Part shown: positions 1-5,241 of the stretch, in pieces
Numbering within the stretch: the first letter of the stretch is position 1
Layout: each line of letters opens with the position of its first letter
NCBI GenBank assembly: GCA_030615475.1
Contig: JAUWZF010000051.1
Location: forward strand, 1 to 7,234
Length of the DNA: 7,234 bases
Source of the DNA: Dehalococcoidales bacterium
GTDB lineage: Bacteria; Chloroflexota; Dehalococcoidia; Dehalococcoidales; RBG-16-60-22
Reading direction: 5' to 3'
Notes under the pieces: generated by a model
Told to the model about the DNA's origin: nothing
Seen by the model: only the letters and a program-made list of their open reading frames with translations
Database searches by the model: none
Translations under genes and position numbers: made by a program

Positions 1-275
1 CCGATATAAAGGAGCATGTCTCCCAGACCGGCCTCCATGCGTTTCTCATTAAATTCTTTCAGGTCCAGCTCGGCCATACCGTAAAGCGAAGTCATCAGGA
101 TGGCATCCGCATTCGTTTCCTGGGCGACACTGATAAACTCCTCCGGAGATACCTGCATGCCCAGTGCGACGACATTGAACCCGGCATCCTTCAGTGTGCG
201 AGAGACGATTTTAGTGCCGATGACATGCGCATCCATTCCCACTGTTCCAGTTATGATTGTCGGTGCTTTCTTCAT
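1..275 (-). CDS. glmS: Glutamate (methylaspartate) mutase sigma subunit, B12-binding, 3' end cut by window
   Basis: Ninety-one codons are visible, starting MKKAPTIITGTVGMDAHVIG; the 3' part lies beyond position 1. The family is the small cobalamin-binding subunit (also called MutS/MamA) that, with the epsilon subunit, interconverts glutamate and 3-methylaspartate by an adenosylcobalamin radical mechanism in the cytoplasm. Seen: the signature DxHxxG at residues 15-20 (DAHVIG), with His17 as the expected lower axial cobalt ligand, and TSLYG at 62-66, matching the SSLYG of the Clostridium cochlearium protein as I recall it. The usual length is about 137 residues, so roughly a third is missing, including the later GGN-type motif. 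The start is supported by GGAAGGAG a few bases upstream. It follows the epsilon gene by 43 bp on the same strand, so the two are probably co-transcribed. The symbol glmS is shared with the unrelated glucosamine-6-phosphate synthase. An unrelated corrinoid protein is less likely because the match runs along the whole visible part. Confidence 0.9.
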   Translation of the reverse strand, partial: MKKAPTIITGTVGMDAHVIGTKIVSRTLKDAGFNVVALGMQVSPEEFISVAQETNADAILMTSLYGMAELDLKEFNEKRMEAGLGDMLLYI

Positions 276-318
276 CGCTTCTCCTTCCGGGCTTATTGTA
301 TCCGGTCAATCGAGGAAA

Positions 319-1779
319 TTACTGGTCATATGGAGGTATGCCCACAATTTTTCCTTTGCTGAGACTCCACAAGTCCTTGACGGTGGTATGGTAATCCGCC
401 TTTCTCCCCTCCAGCTTTTCCCTCTCCGCCACTTTCTCGCGGTGGAATTCCTTAATCTCTTCGGGGATTGGAAGGTTGCCAAATTCAAGGTAGCGGCAGG
501 CTCCCCTGGCATCCCTTACCCCCAGTACCTGGTCTTTGACGTTCACGTTGGGACTCCACGGCGACTCGAGGACTCCGGATTCGACTGCCTTTATCGTACC
601 ATCGACGATATCTCCATCACCAAGGTCAAGGATTCTATCAAGTATCGCCCTTACTTCGGTTTCGGTCACCTTCTCTTCCGTGTCTATGCCATTAACATCA
701 ATTTCTATCTTCTGTTCCCGCACCACGTCGAAAATCCATTTAGCCGCCCGGTAGCTCACCGTATTGGTATCTTTAGTAGGAACGCCAGCCCCTTCGTCGA
801 TACTTCTCAGGTCGACCGCGTTACTTCTAGATAACGCCCCCACCATGGATACGTAGGTGAGGTAAGCAAAGGCTCCTCCCAAGTCCATAGCGACCGGGAA
901 AAGGGGAGTCTGGGCGGGACACGTGCCGATAATCATCGTGTCTTTATAGCCGAACTTGTCCAGGTATTCCCTGATTATTCTCGGGGCCAGTCTTATCCAG
1001 GCTAAATCCTGCACCATATTCCCCATGCAGTGCACCAGCGGATACAGGGCCTTCTGACCCTGCTCGGCTGCGGTAACCGCCTCTATAATCAGACAAACTA
1101 TATTGACACTCAACGGGAAAGGAGCACTGGGCAGCCACCCGTGGAGGTCCTTGCATAGAATCACCCCTCTGTCGGCATACCAGCCGATTACCCTCATGCC
1201 ATTCTGGCTTCTTTCAACAAGCTCTCGTATTGTCATATTTTTTGAATAGCTGCCAAAGCCTAAGAATCCCATTCCTGCCTCTGATGTCGTCATACCGGAA
1301 GCGATGGCAATTTCCCCACCGGCTCCCCTGGGGCTGAAAGCGGCATCGATACTTTCCACGAGCTTCCGGGTCTTCTTCACGCCCTGGTTGATAATGGGAA
1401 ACCCGTTCAGCAGCGGCTTGCCGGTCCTCTCGCACTCCTTGAGGATATCTTCGACCTTCTCGTACTGGCCTAACCTGGTATAACTATCGGTGGTTACCGG
1501 GATGAGGACTACCCCTGACTCCCTAAGGCCCTGGCAAAGCTCAATCATCTTTTCAAGCACCGGAGTTCCGGCCCTGGGGAAGACGCTCATCCTGCCCTCT
1601 TCCCGTAACTTTGTCATCACCTTCCACCAGATTTTACTATCGGGCAGGCTTTTCTGGTAGGCTACAGCCTCATCGAAATCAACCTCCTTGCCGGTCGGCC
1701 ACCTGTCCAGCTCTTCCCGCCTCTTCTTCATCAGGAGGTCATCGTCAATGCGCTTGTTCCTGACTCTGAGCTTCTTCAT
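319..1779 (-). CDS. glmE: Glutamate (methylaspartate) mutase epsilon-like subunit
   Basis: This 486-residue protein is the catalytic TIM-barrel partner of the B12-binding subunit; the C. cochlearium enzyme has 483. Seen: WPTGKEVD at 27-34, FPRAG at 67-71, LLNGFP at 123-128, AAEQG at 237-241, GNMVQD at 253-258, PTKDTN at 334-339, and RYLEFGN at 429-435 near the C-terminus, all at the family spacing. Compared from memory with C. cochlearium, the substrate-binding arginine claw (R66, R100, R149) maps to R69, R102 and R151. Glu171 maps to E167, Tyr181 to Y178, Glu330 to E329, and Lys326 to R325. The loop from R151 to E167 is about six residues shorter, and no tyrosine sits where Tyr177 would be. 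The substrate could therefore differ from glutamate. The start has GGAGGG five bases upstream. It lies 84 bp after the SDR gene and 43 bp before the sigma gene, all on one strand. The family assignment is secure; the exact substrate is not. Confidence 0.92.
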   Translation of the reverse strand: MKKLRVRNKRIDDDLLMKKRREELDRWPTGKEVDFDEAVAYQKSLPDSKIWWKVMTKLREEGRMSVFPRAGTPVLEKMIELCQGLRESGVVLIPVTTDSYTRLGQYEKVEDILKECERTGKPLLNGFPIINQGVKKTRKLVESIDAAFSPRGAGGEIAIASGMTTSEAGMGFLGFGSYSKNMTIRELVERSQNGMRVIGWYADRGVILCKDLHGWLPSAPFPLSVNIVCLIIEAVTAAEQGQKALYPLVHCMGNMVQDLAWIRLAPRIIREYLDKFGYKDTMIIGTCPAQTPLFPVAMDLGGAFAYLTYVSMVGALSRSNAVDLRSIDEGAGVPTKDTNTVSYRAAKWIFDVVREQKIEIDVNGIDTEEKVTETEVRAILDRILDLGDGDIVDGTIKAVESGVLESPWSPNVNVKDQVLGVRDARGACRYLEFGNLPIPEEIKEFHREKVAEREKLEGRKADYHTTVKDLWSLSKGKIVGIPPYDQ

Positions 1780-1822
1780 CGTTCCCTCCGTTGCTTTCGA
1801 TAGTCACTTAACAGCGTAACAC

Positions 1823-1860
1823 ATGGCAGACTGTTAGTGGAAAGTCCATGCCATTTTTTT
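1823..1860 (+). terminator. Imperfect hairpin followed by T-run, oriented rightward
   Basis: ATGGCA (1823-1828) pairs with TGCCAT (1849-1854). Inside it, GAC (1829-1831) pairs with GTC (1844-1846), with a two-base bulge and a 12-base loop. A run of seven T follows on the plus strand (1854-1860). This is the form of an intrinsic terminator for rightward transcripts, yet both flanking genes read leftward. It might stop antisense transcription, or it may be chance. On the leftward transcript the hairpin would lie between the SDR and epsilon genes without a U-run after it, so it should not terminate the operon. Confidence 0.3.
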
Positions 1861-1863
1861 AAG

Positions 1864-2685
1864 TTACCCGCCCGGCCTTTCACCCGATGATAAGAACGTG
1901 GCCGCATGTGACGACAATGGCTGTCCTCCGGCGACATATATGATTTGACCGGTAACGTAGTCGGAAAGCCCCGATGCCAGGAACAGGGCAGGCCCGGCGA
2001 TATCCTCCGGGGTGCCCATCCTCCCCAGGGGTATTTCCTTTTTGGTCATCGCCGTAAAAAAGGCATCTCTCTCCGGCCCCGGCGGCTGCAGGGCGTCCCA
2101 GAACGGCGTTTCAATGGGCCCCGGAACGATAGCGTTGACAGAGATATATTGAGGGGCCAGCTCAAAGGCCAGGTTCAAGGTTAGACCCAAAACTCCTGCT
2201 TTGGCGGCATGATAATGTAGAACGGAAACGGACGGATTGACGGCGCCCATCGACGAGAGGTTAATAATCTTGCCGTATTTATTCTTTTTCATATGGGGTA
2301 TCACCGCCTTGCAGACCAGAAACGCCCCCTTCAGGTTTACGTTTAAAATCTTATCCCAGTCCTCCTCGGTCGCCGTGTCGATATTTCCTCCCTGAACACC
2401 CATAACCCCCCCGGCATTATTGACCAGAATATCAATTTTACCGAATTTTTTGATAGTCTCGTCCACCATATTCTGCACTTCGGCGCTGTTTGATATATCG
2501 GCTTTTACCGCCAGCGACCTGCGCCCCAGAGCCCTGATTTCTTCCGCCACTTTCTCGGCGCCTTCGATATGTAAAGCATTTACAACCACGTCGCACCCTT
2601 CCTCAGCAAATTTAAGGGCAATACCCCGGCCCATTCCTTTGGCGCCCCCGGTAACGATAGCTACCTTATTTTCGAGTAACATCAT
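1864..2685 (-). CDS. Classical short-chain dehydrogenase/reductase (FabG-like SDR)
   Basis: This 273-residue protein has a Rossmann fold and should be a cytosolic NAD(P)(H)-dependent oxidoreductase acting on an alcohol/ketone pair. Seen: TGGAKGMG at 12-19 (nucleotide binding), AD at 62-63, NNAG at 89-92, NVNLKG at 115-120, Ser145, and the catalytic YHAAK (Tyr158, Lys162), then PGPIET at 188-193. Lys16 inside the glycine motif, with no acidic residue at the end of the second strand (VVVNALH), favours NADP(H). This is inference, by analogy with NADPH-dependent carbonyl reductases. The tail after YVAGGQP is longer than usual and has VAGG where the family usually has VDGG. Two ATGs lie in tandem: AGGAGG (2689-2694) is three bases from the first (2685) and six from the second (2682), so the real start may be 2682. 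It is the first gene of the leftward set and lies 84 bp before the mutase epsilon gene, which suggests a linked pathway step. The substrate is unknown. Confidence 0.9.
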   Translation of the reverse strand: MMLLENKVAIVTGGAKGMGRGIALKFAEEGCDVVVNALHIEGAEKVAEEIRALGRRSLAVKADISNSAEVQNMVDETIKKFGKIDILVNNAGGVMGVQGGNIDTATEEDWDKILNVNLKGAFLVCKAVIPHMKKNKYGKIINLSSMGAVNPSVSVLHYHAAKAGVLGLTLNLAFELAPQYISVNAIVPGPIETPFWDALQPPGPERDAFFTAMTKKEIPLGRMGTPEDIAGPALFLASGLSDYVTGQIIYVAGGQPLSSHAATFLSSGERPGG

Positions 2686-2703
2686 ATGCCTCCTGATTTA
2701 TTT

Positions 2704-2709
2704 ATTATA
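2704..2709 (-). promoter_or_regulatory. Candidate -10 element for the leftward SDR-mutase operon
   Basis: Read on the minus strand this is TATAAT, an exact -10 hexamer. No convincing -35 lies 16-18 bases upstream. Transcription would start around 2697, giving a very short leader that begins almost at the AGGAGG at 2689-2694. Immediately upstream, at 2713-2727, is the interrupted palindrome CTTCA-AGTCC-TGAAG, in the spacer position where a repressor or activator could sit. The weak -35 would fit a promoter that needs an activator. Confidence 0.35.
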
Positions 2710-2730
2710 ATACTTCAAGTCCTGAAGGTC

Positions 2731-2805
2731 TGCGTCTGTAGCACCTGTTGCACAAATTGTATTAAAATATATGCATTAATATTTATTGACAAGGTGCTGG
2801 ACGCA
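2731..2805. repeat. Split inverted repeat in the divergent control region
   Basis: The left arm is TGCGTC-TGT-AGCACCT (2731-2746) and the right arm is AGGTGCT-G-GACGCA (2792-2805). The two blocks of seven and six bases are perfectly complementary, separated by three bases on one side and one on the other. The right arm fills the spacer of the rightward promoter; the left arm lies near the -35 position of the candidate leftward promoter. Between them is an AT-rich stretch with a near-palindrome, AAATAT-ATGCAT-TA-ATATTT (2765-2784). This layout suits a regulator binding both promoters, but no regulator gene is in view. Confidence 0.5.
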
Positions 2806-2814
2806 TACTATACT
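2786..2814 (+). promoter_or_regulatory. Sigma-70-type promoter for the rightward SDR
   Basis: TTGACA (2786-2791), a 17-base spacer, then TATACT (2809-2814). The -35 is exact and the -10 differs from consensus at one position. Transcription should begin near 2821, giving a 5' leader of about 120 bases before the ATG at 2940. Its spacer contains the right arm of the inverted repeat at 2792-2805, so a bound protein there would be expected to repress. Confidence 0.75.
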
Positions 2815-2939
2815 AACCATATTTTCCATGTAAGCAAAATCATAACATAAATACGACGTCTTATATAAATTTATCCGTAAAAGAGGACTATATATCTCGC
2901 TGATAAAACCCCGTCAGAAAGAGGAAAAGGAGACAGAAG

Positions 2940-3722
2940 ATGGCAAAGAAATTTCAGGGTAAAGTGGCACTGGTCACCGGCGGTGCTTCGGGAATCGGGA
3001 AGGTAACCGCCCAGATTTTTGCCCGTGAGGGAGCCAAAGTTATCGTGTCCACCGATTTAAACGTAAAAGGCGGCGAAGAGACGGTACATCTCATTAAAGA
3101 AGCCGGGGGCGAGGCGACCTTTGTGAAATGCGATGTATCCCGGGCGGCGGACGTGGAGGCAATGATAGATAAATGCGTCCGGACCTACGGACGGCTTGAC
3201 TACGCTTTTAATAACGCGGGTATCGGACCTGACGGCAAACGTGTGCCCGTGGTCAACATCGTCGACTGCCCGGAGGAGGTCTGGGACCGCACCATAGATA
3301 TCAACCTGAAAGGCGTTTTTCTCTGCATGAAGTATGAGATAAAGCAGATGCTCAAGCAAAATTATGGAGTAATTGTCAATACGTCTTCTGTCGGTGCCCT
3401 GAAACCGGTGCCGGGCTTTGGCGCGTATTCCGCCAGTAAAAGCGGTCTAATCGGACTCACCAAAACGGCAGCCCTGGAGTGCGCTACCTCCGGCATCCGG
3501 GTGAACACAATACTACCAGGCCCTACCGGGCGGACGCTTTTAATGGAATACCTTACCAGTGCTCAACCAGAGGCAAAAGAGCAAATGTTCAACATGATTC
3601 CGATGAAGCGTATCGCCGAGCCGGAGGATATGGCGGAGGCTGTCATCTGGCTCTGTTCGGATGCAGCTTCTTTTATCACCGGGCATGCTATGCCGATTGA
3701 CGGCGGCATGACTTCGGGCTAA
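2940..3722 (+). CDS. Classical short-chain dehydrogenase/reductase, NAD(H)-type
   Basis: This 260-residue cytosolic oxidoreductase carries a complete set of SDR motifs. Seen: TGGASGIG at 13-20, CDV at 64-66, NNAG at 91-94, DINLKG at 120-125 with the structural/catalytic Asn122, Ser150 in NTSS, YSASK with Tyr163 and Lys167, PGP at 193-195, and PIDGG at 252-256 near the end. Asp39 at the end of the second strand (VIVSTD) would repel the NADP phosphate, so NAD(H) is the likelier cofactor. Length and C-terminus are typical of the 250-residue 3-oxoacyl-ACP reductase/glucose-dehydrogenase-like group, which cannot be resolved by eye. The start is set by AAGGAG seven to eight bases upstream. It is transcribed away from the other SDR across a shared 254-bp control region and appears monocistronic, with a hairpin spanning its stop. 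The substrate is unknown; a reaction related to the mutase operon is possible only from context. Confidence 0.92.
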   Translation: MAKKFQGKVALVTGGASGIGKVTAQIFAREGAKVIVSTDLNVKGGEETVHLIKEAGGEATFVKCDVSRAADVEAMIDKCVRTYGRLDYAFNNAGIGPDGKRVPVVNIVDCPEEVWDRTIDINLKGVFLCMKYEIKQMLKQNYGVIVNTSSVGALKPVPGFGAYSASKSGLIGLTKTAALECATSGIRVNTILPGPTGRTLLMEYLTSAQPEAKEQMFNMIPMKRIAEPEDMAEAVIWLCSDAASFITGHAMPIDGGMTSG

Positions 3723-3733
3723 TTGCCCGATTT
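3714..3733 (+). terminator. Hairpin overlapping the SDR stop codon
   Basis: TCGGGC (3714-3719), loop TAATT (3720-3724), then GCCCGA (3725-3730), followed by TTTATAAT. The TAA stop lies in the loop. The six-pair GC-rich stem suits an intrinsic terminator, but the following T-run is only three bases long, so termination may be partial. Confidence 0.45.
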
Positions 3734-3863
3734 ATAATAAACAGTTAGGCATAATAGAACGATTGGTGGCTCAATCTTGATAGGCAGGTTGTCTGAAGCA
3801 GTTCTAAGCTATTCTATACCTCTCCTGCCAGAAAAGATGACCATTGAGAAAGAAGGAGTTCCA

Positions 3864-3884
3864 CCTACCATACAGTATGGTGGG
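3864..3884. repeat. Palindrome over the tRNA 3' end and trailer
   Basis: On the plus strand CCTACCATA (3864-3872), loop CAG, and TATGGTGGG (3876-3884) form nine pairs, one of them T-G. In the leftward tRNA transcript this gives a six-pair stem ACCAUA/UAUGGU that takes in the discriminator base and CCA end, with a C-A mismatch before two more outer pairs. The trailer could thus cover the CCA end before 3' processing. It could also simply be chance. Confidence 0.4.
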
Positions 3885-3954
3885 CAGTAAAGGACTCGAA
3901 CCTTCGACCTCTCGGATGTGAACCGAGTGCTCTAACCAACTGAGCTAACTGCCC
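3878..3954 (-). tRNA. tRNA-Val (anticodon CAC), CCA encoded
   Basis: Reading leftward from 3954: acceptor GGGCAGT, T8 A9, D-arm GCTC-AGTTGGTTA-GAGC, A26, anticodon stem CTCGG/CCGAG around loop TTCACAT (anticodon CAC at 3918-3920), variable loop AGGTC, T-arm GAAGG-TTCGAGT-CCTTT with one G-T pair, acceptor 3' strand ACTGCCC (3882-3888), discriminator A (3881) and an encoded CCA (3878-3880). All four stems pair and all loops have standard lengths. It should decode GUG valine codons. It stands alone, with its own promoter just upstream. Confidence 0.97.
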
Positions 3955-3966
3955 GAAACCATATCT

Positions 3967-3995
3967 ATTTTACCCCTAAAAACCAGCTTTGTAAA
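3967..3995 (-). promoter_or_regulatory. Sigma-70-type promoter for tRNA-Val
   Basis: On the minus strand: TTTACA (-35, 3990-3995), a 17-base spacer, then TAAAAT (-10, 3967-3972). Each hexamer differs from consensus at one base. The predicted start is about six bases before the mature tRNA 5' end at 3954, the short leader expected for a single tRNA gene. Confidence 0.75.
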
Positions 3996-4049
3996 TTAGT
4001 GGCGCTTGCTTTGTGAAAAGTCGAGGGATTATAGGCACAGCTCAGAAAT

Positions 4050-4116
4050 TTCGAGGAGATAGAATTGGGGTGCAAATATCATTCTTTCTGGGAGATGAGA
4101 CCCGATTTTCCTCGAA
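4050..4116. repeat. Inverted repeat in the leader of the epimerase gene region
   Basis: TTCGAGGA (4050-4057) is the exact complement of TCCTCGAA (4109-4116), 51 bases apart. A smaller pairing, ACCCG/CGGGT, overlaps the right arm. The stretch from 3996 to 4185 has no coding frame with a credible start and no second RNA gene that I can recognise. The repeat lies upstream of the mapped -10 at 4189, so it could be operator DNA or a small untranslated transcript, or be chance. Confidence 0.25.
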
Positions 4117-4185
4117 CCGGGTTCTATAAGAGGTTGTACCGGGAGTTCTGGTTGCATGATTATTTTCTGCTCCTGCCGGGAAAAG

Positions 4186-4194
4186 TGCTATAAT
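4186..4194 (+). promoter_or_regulatory. Extended -10 promoter for the epimerase gene
   Basis: TGCTATAAT is an exact -10 (4189-4194) preceded by the TG of an extended -10 element. No good -35 is visible, which is usual for this promoter type. Start near 4201 gives a leader of about 35 bases containing GGAGG (4225-4229), six bases before the ATG. Confidence 0.6.
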
Positions 4195-4235
4195 CGGTTC
4201 GGTTGCTTTTCTCAATAACACCACGGAGGTAGAAC

Positions 4236-5210
4236 ATGAACATACTGGTTATGGGGGGTAGCGGACTTTTTGGACGCAAGACATGCATTCACCTCCTAAA
4301 GGACAAGGCCGTATCCACGGTTGTATCCATGGATGTCGCGCCGCCGAAAGAGTGGTTCACGAAGTCTATTGAGGGATATACGGATAAGTTCCATTTTGTT
4401 CGGGGAGACGTCTCCCAGCTTGAGGACATCCTGAATGTCATGAAGACATTTTCTATCCAGGAGGTGGTCAACTGGGCCTTTTTTATGGGCGACCAGATTG
4501 AAACTAATCCTCGACTGGCCGTAAAAATCAATGCCCTCGGTATGAGCAATGCCTTTGAGGCCGCCAGGCTCATGGGGGCCTCGCGGGTAATCTATGCCAG
4601 TTCGGAGACCGTATACGGACCCCAAGATGAATACGGAGATAGAGAGGTAACCGAAGACGACCGTTTACTTCCCAGCCATTCCTACGCCCTGTGCAAGCGC
4701 CTGGCCGAGGTGCTGGCCGGGCAATATACCGAGCAGTACGGCATGAGTTTCACCGGTTTGCGGCCGACCATCGGATTCGGGTATGGAGCCGAGTTCCCCC
4801 TCGGAGCTAAATGGTTCTCGGACGTCGTATCACTGCCGGCTGTAGGCAAACCGGCCTCTTTCGAGGTGGACGGCACGAATTTAATCTCCCCCGTTTCCGC
4901 CGACGATCTGGCGGAGTTCACCAGGATTCTGCTGCGTGCCAAATCGTCCAAATACCCGGTATACAACGTCGGCGGTCCCCCCGCCAGCATGAGAGATGTA
5001 GCCAAGGCTGTATTGAAATATATACCCGATGCAAAAATAGAGTTCGGCCAGCAAAAACCGGCACTCGGACGGCGCGGCCTGCCGTGGAAAGTCAGCACCG
5101 CACGGGCTAAAGAGGAGTTTAACTTCTCCTGCATGCCTCTGGAGAAGGCGGTGCTGATACATATCAACGACGCCAGGCTGGAGGCAGGACTGGAGCCGCT
5201 GAAGGTCTAG
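4236..5210 (+). CDS. NAD-dependent epimerase/dehydratase (extended SDR)
   Basis: This 324-residue cytosolic protein belongs to the extended SDR superfamily that includes GalE-like epimerases and sugar-nucleotide dehydratases. Seen: GGSGLFG at 7-13 (GxxGxxG, NAD binding), Asp33 at the end of the second strand for the adenosine ribose, RGDV at 56-59, ASSETVYG at 121-128 with the catalytic Ser122/123, and YALCK with Tyr150 and Lys154. LRPTIGFGYG at 175-184 leads into the variable substrate domain, and YNVGG at 243-247 is typical of the C-terminal part. The length fits the family. The start is supported by GGAGG at six bases and by the fold beginning at residue 2. No glycosyltransferase or nucleotide-sugar gene lies nearby, so the substrate need not be a sugar nucleotide; members also act on hydroxyacyl and other small substrates. 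It has its own promoter and converges with the cupin gene, 16 bp between stops. Subfamily and reaction are unresolved. Confidence 0.88.
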   Translation: MNILVMGGSGLFGRKTCIHLLKDKAVSTVVSMDVAPPKEWFTKSIEGYTDKFHFVRGDVSQLEDILNVMKTFSIQEVVNWAFFMGDQIETNPRLAVKINALGMSNAFEAARLMGASRVIYASSETVYGPQDEYGDREVTEDDRLLPSHSYALCKRLAEVLAGQYTEQYGMSFTGLRPTIGFGYGAEFPLGAKWFSDVVSLPAVGKPASFEVDGTNLISPVSADDLAEFTRILLRAKSSKYPVYNVGGPPASMRDVAKAVLKYIPDAKIEFGQQKPALGRRGLPWKVSTARAKEEFNFSCMPLEKAVLIHINDARLEAGLEPLKV

Positions 5211-5217
5211 ATTTACT

Positions 5218-5241
5218 AAAAAGGATTCAATCCTCTTTTTT
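5218..5241. terminator. Bidirectional terminator between convergent genes
   Basis: AAAAA (5218-5222), GGATT (5223-5227), C, AATCC (5229-5233), T, C, then TTTTTT (5236-5241). Read either way it gives a short hairpin followed by a T-run, serving the epimerase gene rightward and the cupin gene leftward. The cupin stop (5227-5229) and its last codons, KKED, lie inside it. The GC content of the stem is low, so strength is uncertain. Confidence 0.5.

Noticed and set aside
100..834. Open plus-strand frame of 244 codons opposite the mutase genes
   Set aside because: It spans the ends of two well-supported minus-strand genes, shows no recognisable family motif and has no ribosome binding site; it is an antisense shadow.
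3783..3829. GGCAGG / CCTGCC inverted repeat between the rightward SDR and the tRNA
   Set aside because: Six-base arms with a 35-base loop and no T-run; too weak to call a terminator or structured RNA.
4112..4119. GGTTCGAG (minus strand), identical to part of the tRNA-Val T-arm, as a possible tRNA relic or attachment repeat
   Set aside because: Only eight bases match, the flanks cannot form a T-arm stem, and no integrase or other tRNA part is nearby.
4042..4224. Small 60-codon minus-strand frame upstream of the epimerase gene
   Set aside because: No Shine-Dalgarno site, no motif, and it covers the epimerase promoter; treated as non-coding.
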